From assembly GCA_026004775.1 (NCBI GenBank), contig BPJU01000008.1, positions 62,001 through 126,000 on the forward strand: a stretch of DNA of 64,000 nt, in the 5' to 3' direction. Both the position numbers and the translations under genes were made by a program. Of the stretch, positions 10,321 through 20,800 are shown piece after piece. The notes beneath the pieces are model-generated. The model was not told the origin of the DNA and made no database searches. It saw nothing but the letters and a program-made list of their open reading frames with translations. Numbering within the stretch: the stretch's first letter is position 1; every line of letters begins with the position of its first letter. The stretch comes from Pirellulaceae bacterium. Lineage in GTDB: Bacteria > Planctomycetota > Planctomycetia > Pirellulales > Pirellulaceae.

Positions 10321-11555
10321 GCCTTTGTCAAAGCTACCTTCGCGGGGATAAGGGCCACTCCAGTGCGAACGCCGGGCACCGTGACTCGGGTTGCTACGTC
10401 ACTGCTACCGATGCTTCGTTGCTGTTCCCCTTTTCCGTCACTCGTTCGGCGACAATGGTTTTGGCGTCGTTGTAACCGTCGCCTGGAAAGCGATTCCGGC
10501 CGAAGGGTCCGCGCGCATGCATTTGGCCATACATATTACAAAAAATGATTGAATTGAACGATTGGGGCTTTACTATCGATGCTGGATACGCAGAGCGGTT
10601 GAAGCAACCGTGGCGCGTTCTTCGAGCCAGCGCAGCATTCCGACTCGGGGTGTTTAGCAACGGGGTGTGGGAACAGCGGCTGAAGCGATTAACGATCGCA
10701 GCCTGCGGTTACCCCTCATATGATCGAGGAACTGCGCCCGTGCCGGTCCTCGATGCCAATTTTCGCCCGGCAAGACTATCCAGGGCATTTGTGACCCTAG
10801 GATTTCAACGGCCAAACCTACCTGAAGGATGAAATTGCGTATGCTCTTCTTGGGGGAAGACTCGAACGTTGGTTGGGACAAACTTCGTTGCGTACTATGC
10901 CTCACAAATGATTCGAGTACCAGCATCACGTCACGGCGGAAGACCTAACTAGACAATAAGGGTACCTAGTTGAGCGTCCATTGACGGTACTCGTAAGCGC
11001 TTTGTCAGCTTTGATCGGCTCGGCTTTGATACCGCTGTTGGCTTCCGCCGTGCATCATGTGGTGAGGTTGGTGCGCGATCCCTCCTTTGTTTGGACCTGC
11101 CGGATGAACGCGGTATGACCGGATTCGCTATTTCTTCACCGCTGCGGGCTGAAGTCGCTGGCAAGCTGCAGCTCCGCGTTCAGACTCAACAAACCTTGGC
11201 AGGCGTCGATCCTCGAACCCGTGATGTGTTGTGGAACACGATCGTTCCCTCTTATCGCGGCTCACCCAGGCCGTTGGCCGGCGGTATACAGAAGGTGGCC
11301 TCTCAGGCCGCGGGTTGCCCCCCTTGATGACGAACGACTGCAGAAAAGTACGTTTTAGTTGTACTCTTTAACTGCACCAACTAAAGCAACAGTAAATGAA
11401 GTGAAGTGGAAATTCCCTGCATAAGATGTTGGAAATTCTCACTGAAAGAAACAGCTCTTAGGAATACGATAACGTCGAACCCATTATGATGGTATCTTAA
11501 TCCATCTATTGACACGGTTGAATCGTAGATTTTATGCTGCGAAAGGCTGAAGGCC
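10321..11555. other. Intergenic region without a recognisable gene
   Basis: About 1.2 kb with no open frame that has a credible start, codon pattern or family signature. The only structured item I recognise is a hairpin-rich stretch near 11255-11340 (AGGCCGTTGGCC ... CTCAGGCCGCGGGTTGC) that resembles the interior of the element at 52119-52484. It may be a graveyard of decayed elements. Confidence 0.5.
11262..11325. repeat. Interspersed hairpin repeat, related to 52222-52275
   Basis: The segment with AGGCCGTTGGCC, then TATACAGAAGG, then CTCAGGCCGCGGGTTGC is closely similar to CAGGCCGTTGGCCTG ... TATACAAAAGG ... TTCAGGCCGCTGGTTGC inside the 52.1-kb element. Here no GTAACCG ends flank it, so it is a solo or decayed copy. 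Confidence 0.5.
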
Positions 11556-12029
11556 ATGTTTGCTCTTAAGCGAGCACAATGGGTTCCTGCCGATGTCGAA
11601 ACGGTTTTTAGGTTCTTTTCGGACCCGCGGAACTTGGAGACCATAACGCCGCCTTGGCTAAACTTCGAGATATTATCTATCGATCCTGGCTTAGTACAAA
11701 GTGGAACACGAATTCGGTATCGACTCCGTTGGCGGGGAATTCCAATGTCATGGCGTACAGTTATCGAAATCTGGGATCCTCCCTGGCGTTTTATCGATGT
11801 GCAGGAAAAGGGACCTTATAAGACCTGGCGCCACACACATCGGTTTATCCAGGTCCGCGGGGGAACAGAGTTGCAGGACGAGGTCGTATACGAATTGCCA
11901 CTGGGCGTGGTAGGACGAGTGGTCCACGAATGGGTTGTGAAACGCGATCTGGATGCGATTTTTGATTACCGGGAAAAAACGATCAGGGAGATCTTCGAGA
12001 GGGCAAGCTTGCACGGTTGCAAGGATTAA
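11556..12029 (+). CDS. SRPBCC (START/Bet v1-like) family protein
   Basis: A 157-residue soluble protein of the SRPBCC ligand-binding fold. The N-terminal strand-helix pattern WVPADVETVFRFFSDPRNLE, the central TRIRYRLRWRGIPMSWRTVIE and the C-terminal helix VVKRDLDAIFDYREKTIREIF match the cyclase/dehydrase-like branch. Such proteins bind lipids or hydrophobic intermediates; the ligand is not inferable. It starts after more than 1 kb of gene-free DNA, so it is monocistronic. Its stop lies beside a decayed transposase fragment on the opposite strand. Confidence 0.75.
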   Translation: MFALKRAQWVPADVETVFRFFSDPRNLETITPPWLNFEILSIDPGLVQSGTRIRYRLRWRGIPMSWRTVIEIWDPPWRFIDVQEKGPYKTWRHTHRFIQVRGGTELQDEVVYELPLGVVGRVVHEWVVKRDLDAIFDYREKTIREIFERASLHGCKD

Positions 12030-12178
12030 CCTTTGAATTCGTCTCGACCGACGGTTAGCAGACGATACAGATTCAGTCCGTACGAGGCGAGATGTTGTTC
12101 AGGTGGTGCTTGTATTTTTCCGGTCACCGTGCGATCGAGGCATGACGCAAAGGATTCCGTTATCCCCCAATGTTTTCG
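12026..12178 (-). pseudogene. Decayed transposase C-terminus, possibly ISAs1/IS4-like
   Basis: The minus strand reads RKHWGITESFASCLDRTV ... APPEQHLASYGLNLYRLLTV before a stop at 12026-12028, with a stop codon immediately upstream of the fragment. KHWGI-E-SL-W-LD followed by an APEN...LNLLR stretch is the C-terminal pattern of ISAs1-family transposases, so this is probably a remnant. The match is by eye and partial. Confidence 0.4.
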
Positions 12179-12389
12179 TCAGTCAGTTTTGGAGGAAGCG
12201 GGATGGAGCTGGTCCTGCCATCCGCTCGACCGGGGGTCGATCATGGTCAGGATCAAATATGTGCTCTTGGCGCGTATAGGCAGAGCCCGCAAGGAAGCAA
12301 GCTGACGGTCGTCTGACATCAGCTTACTACTGAAGGCAACAGCCCGACTTCGACCGGCATTTATTCCCGACTCACTTTATTTGAGTGGT

Positions 12390-13412
12390 TCACAACCTTC
12401 CCAGAATCCGATCCAGCGCATCACTCGTGTGATAGATAAGCGCCTCCGGATAATGAGCGAAAGGATGGAAGTACTCGAAAGTCACATATCCCTGATAACC
12501 CACCTGATCCAGAGCTTCCATCACCGCTGGCCAATTTGTGGTTCCATCCAGCAAGGTCCTGAAGCACTCCAGGGAGTGATCGGTACCTTTCTTGCTAAAT
12601 TCCTTGAAATGAATATTCTTGACGCGTTTTCCCAGCACCGGTATCCAGTGTTCCGGATATTGGAAAATGGCGATATTGCCGGTATCAAAATGTACTCGGC
12701 AATAATCATTTCCGAAATGATCCACGAAGTCGTTCATCTCCATGGGCGTCATCAGATAGCCGTTGAAGAATATATTTTCGATGTTCAGGAACACTTTGCG
12801 TTTCTCGGCTTCCTGGAGCAGCCTGCCTACGGCCTCTTTGGCCCGCCGGTCACACACGTCGTTGGGAACCGGTTCGTGGTCATCCCGCCAGGGAATATGA
12901 ACGGCTCCGGGAACGACCAGCAGGTTTTCCACTTCCATGACTGCGGCAGCGTCGATCATCTTCATCGCCAGTTCCATGCCTCGGCGGCGCTTTTCGGCGT
13001 TGTTGCTGGTAAGCGGATACGGCCAGAACAAGAAGGAGCACAGTCCACTGATCTGGATACCGATGGCGTCTGCCATACGGCGTATAGCCAGTAATTCCTG
13101 AGTGCCCGCTTTAGGCGATAGATCGTTCTCCAGGTCGTAGTTCAATTCAATGCCGTCGAAACCGGCATCTTTGGCAAGCTGCAGGCATTCTTGCAGATTC
13201 ATCCGGTCTGGGTAGGGGAAAGCCCACAGATTGATCGATTTTTTTGCGGCGTAGCGCTTAGGGGAGGCTCGGCGGGGATCCGGTACCGATGAGCCGGTCG
13301 TTTGTTGAGCCGCCGCGACTGCCGCACACGAGACGACCGCGCTGCCAGCCAGGAACGCTCGCCGTGTGATGGGCCCCCACGGGCCGACCTGAGAGTAACC
13401 GTCGCGCTTCAT
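12390..13412 (-). CDS. Tat-exported sugar isomerase/epimerase-like TIM barrel, copy 1
   Basis: A 340-residue xylose-isomerase-like TIM-barrel protein (AP endonuclease 2 / sugar phosphate isomerase-epimerase family). The N-terminus has a twin-arginine signal (TRRAFLAGSAVVSCAAVAAA). Likely metal ligands are Glu in GIELNYD, Glu in FLNIENIFFNG, Asp in HFDTGN, His in NIHFKEF and Glu in VTFEYF. Planctomycetes encode many secreted members whose substrates are unassigned. It lies on the leader side of the CRISPR array, transcribed away from it. An identical copy occurs at 29243-30265. Confidence 0.85.
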   Translation of the reverse strand: MKRDGYSQVGPWGPITRRAFLAGSAVVSCAAVAAAQQTTGSSVPDPRRASPKRYAAKKSINLWAFPYPDRMNLQECLQLAKDAGFDGIELNYDLENDLSPKAGTQELLAIRRMADAIGIQISGLCSFLFWPYPLTSNNAEKRRRGMELAMKMIDAAAVMEVENLLVVPGAVHIPWRDDHEPVPNDVCDRRAKEAVGRLLQEAEKRKVFLNIENIFFNGYLMTPMEMNDFVDHFGNDYCRVHFDTGNIAIFQYPEHWIPVLGKRVKNIHFKEFSKKGTDHSLECFRTLLDGTTNWPAVMEALDQVGYQGYVTFEYFHPFAHYPEALIYHTSDALDRILGRL

Positions 13413-13790
13413 GGAGAGTCTCCTGCCGGAAGTTGCTGGGGTTCAGTGGCATCGTCGACGCACTTCGCCCACCATTATAACGAAAGGCGAGCCCATGTCG
13501 CACGCGTGCCACACCGGCCTGGCTGGTGCGGGGGCTCAGTGCGTTCCGCAACCGTGCAAGTGATCCCCGTATGCGACCTGTAGCATTTTCATGCGGATCA
13601 TTGCAAAGAATGGTTGAACGTTCTGAAACGACGGATCTCCAATTCAACTTGGTGCCGTTGGGAGGGACCCCGGTGACCACGGGTGGAGTGCGGCTGTGCC
13701 AGCGATGTTCGACATGCTTCGCGCAAAGGGCTCAAAAATCCGCAATATATACCGAAGCTTCCACACCTGTGCGCCCTGGAAAGCCTCGGT
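13413..13790. other. Gap between the TIM-barrel gene and the first miniature element
   Basis: No convincing gene. The upstream region of the TIM-barrel gene presumably carries its promoter, but no clear -35/-10 pair stands out. The same sequence is found at 30266-30643. Confidence 0.4.
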
Positions 13791-14003
13791 GTAACCGTTC
13801 ACGGTTGGCAAATAAAGAAAACGATATTGGTTTAGGGGGTAGCGGAAGCCGCAAGGCGGAACGCGCCAGCGTTCCGCCGTAAGACTTCCGCATTGAAAAA
13901 ATCCTCGCGAAGCATCTACTTTCCGTATGCGGAACACGCGAGTGTTCCGCACTTTCAATGGTGAGGCACCGAACGACCCTCAAATTCAACCGTGAACGGT
14001 TAC
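13791..14003. mobile_element. Miniature inverted-repeat element, 8-bp target duplication
   Basis: A 213-base non-coding element bounded by GTAACCGTTCACGGTTG and CAACCGTGAACGGTTAC. It is flanked on both sides by the direct repeat GCCTCGGT (13783-13790 and 14004-14011). The interior is rich in short hairpins such as GGAACGCGCCAGCGTTCC and GCGGAACACGCGAGTGTTCCGC. It encodes no protein. The GTAA ends and 8-bp duplication resemble IS66-family insertions. Confidence 0.85.
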
Positions 14004-14011
14004 GCCTCGGT

Positions 14012-14812
14012 TTTTATGCGACTCGGGGTTCGACCGTACGGACGCAACGATTTGCTATCGGATTTATAGTTCTCACTCTCGAGTGTGTGGTCAGTATGAA
14101 ACGAGAGGGCTGATGGGTAGGGTTGGGCATGTAACGAGGCTGTCCATTGGGAGGTGGGAGGCGGGGTAGGGGATGGGAGGTCGTGGACTCTGTGGCAGCC
14201 GAGGGGCGGCCGGAGACAATTATCTGGGCGGGTGGGTTTTTGTTTGCCCGTGAATTAACTCCCCCTGGTAAAAATTGGCCTGTTCGGAGGCCCAACGACA
14301 TGGTGTAGGGTGTGGCGGCGTGTTGCCAGGGGCGGTGCGGTTTACTTCGGTTTAAGTGGTTGAGCGAAGCGCGGGGATTATGGGAGTCAGCATTGAATTC
14401 GGAATTGATTGGTGTAAGGTGAGTTTCTGGAGGTCTGGTTGGGTGGTAGTGTGGGGTGCGGCAGGGAGCAGGTGGGGGGGCTTGGTGGTGCCGGCTTTTA
14501 CATCACTATTTACAGCAACAAACTTAGAATTGAGTGTGTGGGGCTTTGTTGGGCAGGAGCGAGGTCGTTGAATTTAGCCTGTGGGGATTTAGTGTACATG
14601 AGTTTAGTTGCCAACGGAGATTTTTGTCACAAGTTATTGTTGCGCAGGGACTTATGCACCGAAGGGGGGTCGGCGCTCCTCGCAAGTGCTTGCGTAGCAA
14701 CAACTTACGACAAATCGCGCGACTTTGTGAAACTTTTCACAAGGAGGGGGGGTGGGGGTCCGCGATTTTGGGCACTTAAGTCCTTATTGACAAAGGGCTC
14801 CGGAGGGGGTAT
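14012..14812 (+). promoter_or_regulatory. CRISPR leader region of array 1
   Basis: About 800 gene-free bases between the miniature element and the first repeat. The top strand is strongly G-rich, with runs such as GGAGGGGGGGTGGGGG, interspersed with AT-rich stretches (14510-14640). Small dyads occur near the array: AAGTTATTGTTGCGCA (14631-14646) mirrored imperfectly by TGCGTAGCAACAACTT (14691-14706), and CGCAAGTGCTTGCG (14681-14694). Leader polarity follows from the repeat ending in ATTGAAAC and the degenerate repeat at the far end. The same leader precedes array 2 at 30865-31665. Confidence 0.75.
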
Positions 14813-14815
14813 CTT
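14787..14815 (+). promoter_or_regulatory. Array promoter, -10 overlaps the first repeat
   Basis: TTGACA at 14787-14792, a 17-base spacer and TATCTT at 14810-14815 form a near-consensus sigma70-type promoter. The last three bases of the -10 (CTT) are the first three bases of repeat 1. Predicted transcription start is about 14822, inside the first repeat. Identical in the second leader. Confidence 0.6.
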
Positions 14816-17800
14816 AGAAGAGTCGCCTCGATCAGGAGAGGATTGAAACCTCGACGTCGATCCTTCAGCGACCGCTGCCCTTAGAAGAGTCGCCTCGATC
14901 AGGAGAGGATTGAAACCTCTGCCGTGCCACTCGCCGAACGTCCTCTTAGAAGAGTCGCCTCGATCAGGAGAGGATTGAAACCTGCGTGCTCGACGCTCGG
15001 CAGTGCCCTGACTTAGAAGAGTCGCCTCGATCAGGAGAGGATTGAAACCGTCCGCCGTCGGCGCTGAGCCGCTGTCCGACTTAGAAGAGTCGCCTCGATC
15101 AGGAGAGGATTGAAACTCGGCGCTCGGACCGCCTGCCGCACCTTAGAAGAGTCGCCTCGATCAGGAGAGGATTGAAACATGCCCAATCTGCCTCGGACGG
15201 CATCCGCTTAGAAGAGTCGCCTCGATCAGGAGAGGATTGAAACCTCGACGATGACTCGGCGCTATCACGCTGCGCTTAGAAGAGTCGCCTCGATCAGGAG
15301 AGGATTGAAACCTGTCCGGATAGCGCCGCTCTGCAGTCGGCAGCTTAGAAGAGTCGCCTCGATCAGGAGAGGATTGAAACCGCGCAGCCTCGAGCCGCCG
15401 GCGTCGCCTCTTAGAAGAGTCGCCTCGATCAGGAGAGGATTGAAACTTCGCCGTTGCCGGCTCCGCAGCCCTCCATCTTAGAAGAGTCGCCTCGATCAGG
15501 AGAGGATTGAAACCTCGCGCCGGATTCCACGGTCGACCCGGCCTCTTAGAAGAGTCGCCTCGATCAGGAGAGGATTGAAACCTGGCTTCGACAGCTGACG
15601 GCCAGCCGCAGCCTTAGAAGAGTCGCCTCGATCAGGAGAGGATTGAAACCGCGGCTGGGAGCCATTAGTCTCCTCGAGCTTCTTAGAAGAGTCGCCTCGA
15701 TCAGGAGAGGATTGAAACCGCTTTTGGCCACTTCCGACGGGCCAGCTCATCTTAGAAGAGTCGCCTCGATCAGGAGAGGATTGAAACGCACACGTTGCGC
15801 GTCACTAGGCTGGCGGCTTCTTAGAAGAGTCGCCTCGATCAGGAGAGGATTGAAACTGGCCAGCAGCCGGCGACACTCGGCGATGACTGCTTAGAAGAGT
15901 CGCCTCGATCAGGAGAGGATTGAAACACGGCTTGGCATCCAGAGCGTCCCGCCGTCTACTTAGAAGAGTCGCCTCGATCAGGAGAGGATTGAAACGTCAA
16001 CGGGGCTGGTGCGAATAGCCCGCCCGAAGCACTTCTTAGAAGAGTCGCCTCGATCAGGAGAGGATTGAAACGCGCGGCCACGGAGCACGCTCTTGAGGTA
16101 CGTGCCTGGCTTAGAAGAGTCGCCTCGATCAGGAGAGGATTGAAACGCGCGCGCTGGCGTCGTGCGCAAGTTGGCTAAGACCCCTTAGAAGAGTCGCCTC
16201 GATCAGGAGAGGATTGAAACCGGCAATCTCCGCGGCGTGCGGCGTAGCTCAGCCGCTTAGAAGAGTCGCCTCGATCAGGAGAGGATTGAAACTACACGTT
16301 TTGAAACCTTCCTGTACCTCCGCTTACTCTTAGAAGAGTCGCCTCGATCAGGAGAGGATTGAAACGACCCGTTCGCTTCCCTGGCTTCGGATCCGATTCT
16401 TAGAAGAGTCGCCTCGATCAGGAGAGGATTGAAACATCCGGCGGGCGGCGACACGCCGCCCCTTTGCCTTCTTAGAAGAGTCGCCTCGATCAGGAGAGGA
16501 TTGAAACTCAGAGCTAAGTACCACAGAGAGCCGGGGCCGCTTAGAAGAGTCGCCTCGATCAGGAGAGGATTGAAACACGATCATAAGTGTCCCGCCGTCA
16601 ATGGCAGGACGCCTTAGAAGAGTCGCCTCGATCAGGAGAGGATTGAAACATGGCGTGGCAATGGGGGCGCGGGCCCCTCCTCCTTAGAAGAGTCGCCTCG
16701 ATCAGGAGAGGATTGAAACGTCGGGAATCTCGACTCCAAAGCTCCGTCATACTTCTTAGAAGAGTCGCCTCGATCAGGAGAGGATTGAAACTTAGGTCAG
16801 CCGCTTGAGGCGATCCTCAAGGCCTTGCTTAGAAGAGTCGCCTCGATCAGGAGAGGATTGAAACTGGCGACCCCCGGCGACGCGCGCTGGCGGCTGGCGC
16901 TTAGAAGAGTCGCCTCGATCAGGAGAGGATTGAAACTCCTGCGCGGCTCTTCAATATGGTTGCAAAACTCCTCTGCTTAGAAGAGTCGCCTCGATCAGGA
17001 GAGGATTGAAACCTCCATCTTCCGCACTGTCTTAGACAGCTTTCGCATCTTAGAAGAGTCGCCTCGATCAGGAGAGGATTGAAACCTCGACCACCCACAC
17101 CTTGATCGTCCAACTCGCTGGTGCTTAGAAGAGTCGCCTCGATCAGGAGAGGATTGAAACCTGCCGAATCCGAGCAGCCAGCTCGAGGATGGAGCTGCTT
17201 AGAAGAGTCGCCTCGATCAGGAGAGGATTGAAACCGCTCTGACTTCCCGGATCGCAATCGGTACACGTCCTTAGAAGAGTCGCCTCGATCAGGAGAGGAT
17301 TGAAACACGGCGGGCGCCCGCTGGAAGGGACAGGACTGTGCGGCTTAGAAGAGTCGCCTCGATCAGGAGAGGATTGAAACTACCTTATCTATAAACTCGT
17401 TTTAGCTATCTTAGGCTTAGAAGAGTCGCCTCGATCAGGAGAGGATTGAAACTAGGAGCGGTTCCCATCCTCGAGTTTTCACCCGCCTTAGAAGAGTCGC
17501 CTCGATCAGGAGAGGATTGAAACGGATCGTCGGCGCGGCGCTCTCAGCCTGCCGGATGACCTTAGAAGAGTCGCCTCGATCAGGAGAGGATTGAAACTAT
17601 CCGTACGCACTCGGCAAGCCGTGGACTACGACCAGCTTAGAAGAGTCGCCTCGATCAGGAGAGGATTGAAACCATCCTCGGTTCTTCAACCTTGACACAA
17701 ACCACGTTGCTTAGAAGAGTCGCCTCGATCAGGAGAGGATTGAAACTGCTGGCGTCGGCCCGCTTCCCGGATTGGGCCCATCTGCTTAGAAGAGTCGCCT

Positions 17801-20800
17801 CGATCAGGAGAGGATTGAAACTGGTCCCGTCATCAACGGACGGGACCACAACCCGAAACTTAGAAGAGTCGCCTCGATCAGGAGAGGATTGAAACTTCCT
17901 CCAGCGACCTGATTTTGAAGTACAACCAGGTCCTTAGAAGAGTCGCCTCGATCAGGAGAGGATTGAAACATCTAAACGGTCAAGATGGTTTCTCGCACAC
18001 TGCGCCTTAGAAGAGTCGCCTCGATCAGGAGAGGATTGAAACTACCCATTCTATCAGCACTTCTTGCGCAGATGCTCCTTAGAAGAGTCGCCTCGATCAG
18101 GAGAGGATTGAAACCCCACCGCCGATGAACTCTTGGCTCAGCAGCTCTGCTTAGAAGAGTCGCCTCGATCAGGAGAGGATTGAAACCCTTCCTCCTTGCA
18201 TCCGCGGCGGCGACACGCCCTTAGAAGAGTCGCCTCGATCAGGAGAGGATTGAAACACGTGCCGCTCCGCCCTCCTTGGGGAGCGGCACCGCTTAGAAGA
18301 GTCGCCTCGATCAGGAGAGGATTGAAACAAGGCATCGTCGCCCAACCGGGCGACCTGGAAGGTTCTTAGAAGAGTCGCCTCGATCAGGAGAGGATTGAAA
18401 CGGTCCCGTCAACCAGGGGACGTGAGAATAGCCGACTTAGAAGAGTCGCCTCGATCAGGAGAGGATTGAAACCAGTGCCGCCCCGCCCTCCGTGGGAGCG
18501 GCACGCGGCTTAGAAGAGTCGCCTCGATCAGGAGAGGATTGAAACGGCCGCCAGACGGGGCTTACCCCAGGTCGATTTCGACTTAGAAGAGTCGCCTCGA
18601 TCAGGAGAGGATTGAAACCTTCTTCTGCACTCCTCCTCAAGGTGACGAACCTTCTTAGAAGAGTCGCCTCGATCAGGAGAGGATTGAAACGCGACACCAG
18701 AACGTCCCTCCCTGTGCCCGCTTCTTCTTAGAAGAGTCGCCTCGATCAGGAGAGGATTGAAACTTGGCGGCGGCTGCCGGAAGAAACAGGCTTGGCCCTT
18801 AGAAGAGTCGCCTCGATCAGGAGAGGATTGAAACCCGTAGAACCCGGGCTACCCGGGGATCCGGGCTGTCTTAGAAGAGTCGCCTCGATCAGGAGAGGAT
18901 TGAAACCTCGTCGTGGAGGCGGAGCACCCACGACACTCGTACTTAGAAGAGTCGCCTCGATCAGGAGAGGATTGAAACGTGCCGCCCCTCGCTTCTTCGC
19001 CTCCTTGCGGAGGCTTAGAAGAGTCGCCTCGATCAGGAGAGGATTGAAACTGCCGCCCCCCCCTCCTTGGGGGAGCGGCACACGGGGCTTAGAAGAGTCG
19101 CCTCGATCAGGAGAGGATTGAAACAAGAGCCCGCCGCCACAAGGGCGACGGGCTCGCTGGACTTAGAAGAGTCGCCTCGATCAGGAGAGGATTGAAACTT
19201 GAGATAGGCGGCAAGGTAGCGCTCCGAGACTGGCTTAGAAGAGTCGCCTCGATCAGGAGAGGATTGAAACGTCTATCCGCCTCCGCCTTGAACTTGTCCT
19301 CCAGCGTCTTAGAAGAGTCGCCTCGATCAGGAGAGGATTGAAACTATCATTCCAATATCTTCCAACTTCCAGCAGAGGTTCCTTAGAAGAGTCGCCTCGA
19401 TCAGGAGAGGATTGAAACTGTCTTATCCATGGCACCCGGGCTGGGCCGCAACCGCCTTAGAAGAGTCGCCTCGATCAGGAGAGGATTGAAACTCGTCGCC
19501 CAACCGGGCGACGCCAAATATTGTCCACTTAGAAGAGTCGCCTCGATCAGGAGAGGATTGAAACGCTGGATCCTCGTCCGAGACGTAGATGAGACAGTCA
19601 AGCTTAGAAGAGTCGCCTCGATCAGGAGAGGATTGAAACATTGCAGTTTACCAGATGTCCATATTGCAGTATGGGCAGCTTAGAAGAGTCGCCTCGATCA
19701 GGAGAGGATTGAAACAAGGGCGCAGGCAGAATCCCTCCCCGCCGGCACCCCCGGCTTAGAAGAGTCGCCTCGATCAGGAGAGGATTGAAACTCCAACAAA
19801 ACCGCAATATAATTCTTATGAAACAACTTCTTAGAAGAGTCGCCTCGATCAGGAGAGGATTGAAACGAAGAGGAACTCCTGGTAATTCCAGGGAAGTCGC
19901 ACTTCTTAGAAGAGTCGCCTCGATCAGGAGAGGATTGAAACCTCCAACCGCAGGACCATCGGCGTACCGTCCACGTACTTAGAAGAGTCGCCTCGATCAG
20001 GAGAGGATTGAAACCGCGAACAGCAGCCAGGCGCTCCCGTCCCAACGCCACCTTAGAAGAGTCGCCTCGATCAGGAGAGGATTGAAACAATGCGCGAGCG
20101 GCTGTTCCTTCAACCGCTATAAGGCACTTAGAAGAGTCGCCTCGATCAGGAGAGGATTGAAACGGCGAACACCAGACTGGTTCCGGCTGTGCTGGGCTTC
20201 CTTAGAAGAGTCGCCTCGATCAGGAGAGGATTGAAACATTTGGGACCCGGATTACCACAGCTTCTGCGGGTAACTTAGAAGAGTCGCCTCGATCAGGAGA
20301 GGATTGAAACCGCGGCGCCGTGCGTCGATCAGCGCCGAGTTCGGGACCCCTTAGAAGAGTCGCCTCGATCAGGAGAGGATTGAAACCTGCCGCCCCTTCC
20401 CTTCTTCAGTTCTTCCTCAAGGTGCTTAGAAGAGTCGCCTCGATCAGGAGAGGATTGAAACTTTCACCCCCACCACGGGGGCTTCTAATGCGGATGCGGC
20501 TTAGAAGAGTCGCCTCGATCAGGAGAGGATTGAAACGACGGCTTTGCCATCCATCCAGCCGTCCGTACGCCCTTAGAAGAGTCGCCTCGATCAGGAGAGG
20601 ATTGAAACTGTTTGACCAGGAGGGAAGCCTGGACTTCGGCCATATTCCTTAGAAGAGTCGCCTCGATCAGGAGAGGATTGAAACAGCGAGTGGATCGCCA
20701 CTCGCGAGTGTCCGCGTGGTACTTAGAAGAGTCGCCTCGATCAGGAGAGGATTGAAACCTGGAGGGGGACTACTTGCCGTCCCCCTTGACCTTCTTAGAA

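Larger units (their letters stand above)
12208..14856. repeat. Leader-side duplicated segment, copy 1
   Basis: This 2,649-base block recurs at 29061-31709 at a constant offset of 16,853 bases, with no difference found by eye. It contains the TIM-barrel gene, a miniature element, the CRISPR leader, the first repeat and seven bases of the first spacer. Its left edge matches the base next to the IS66 right end in copy 2. Confidence 0.95.

Noticed and set aside
10984-11327. Possible coding remnant (RFVSFDRLGFDTAVGFRRA) in the gene-free region
   Set aside because: Short, without start or conserved domain I could confirm; not enough to call a pseudogene.
12381-13094. A long plus-strand frame opposite the TIM-barrel gene (and its copy at 29234-29947)
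   Set aside because: It is the antisense of a gene with a clear Tat signal and conserved metal ligands.
14356-14846. Open frames in the G-rich leader (up to 135 codons)
   Set aside because: They have unnatural composition, run into the first repeat and have no family signature; regarded as leader DNA.
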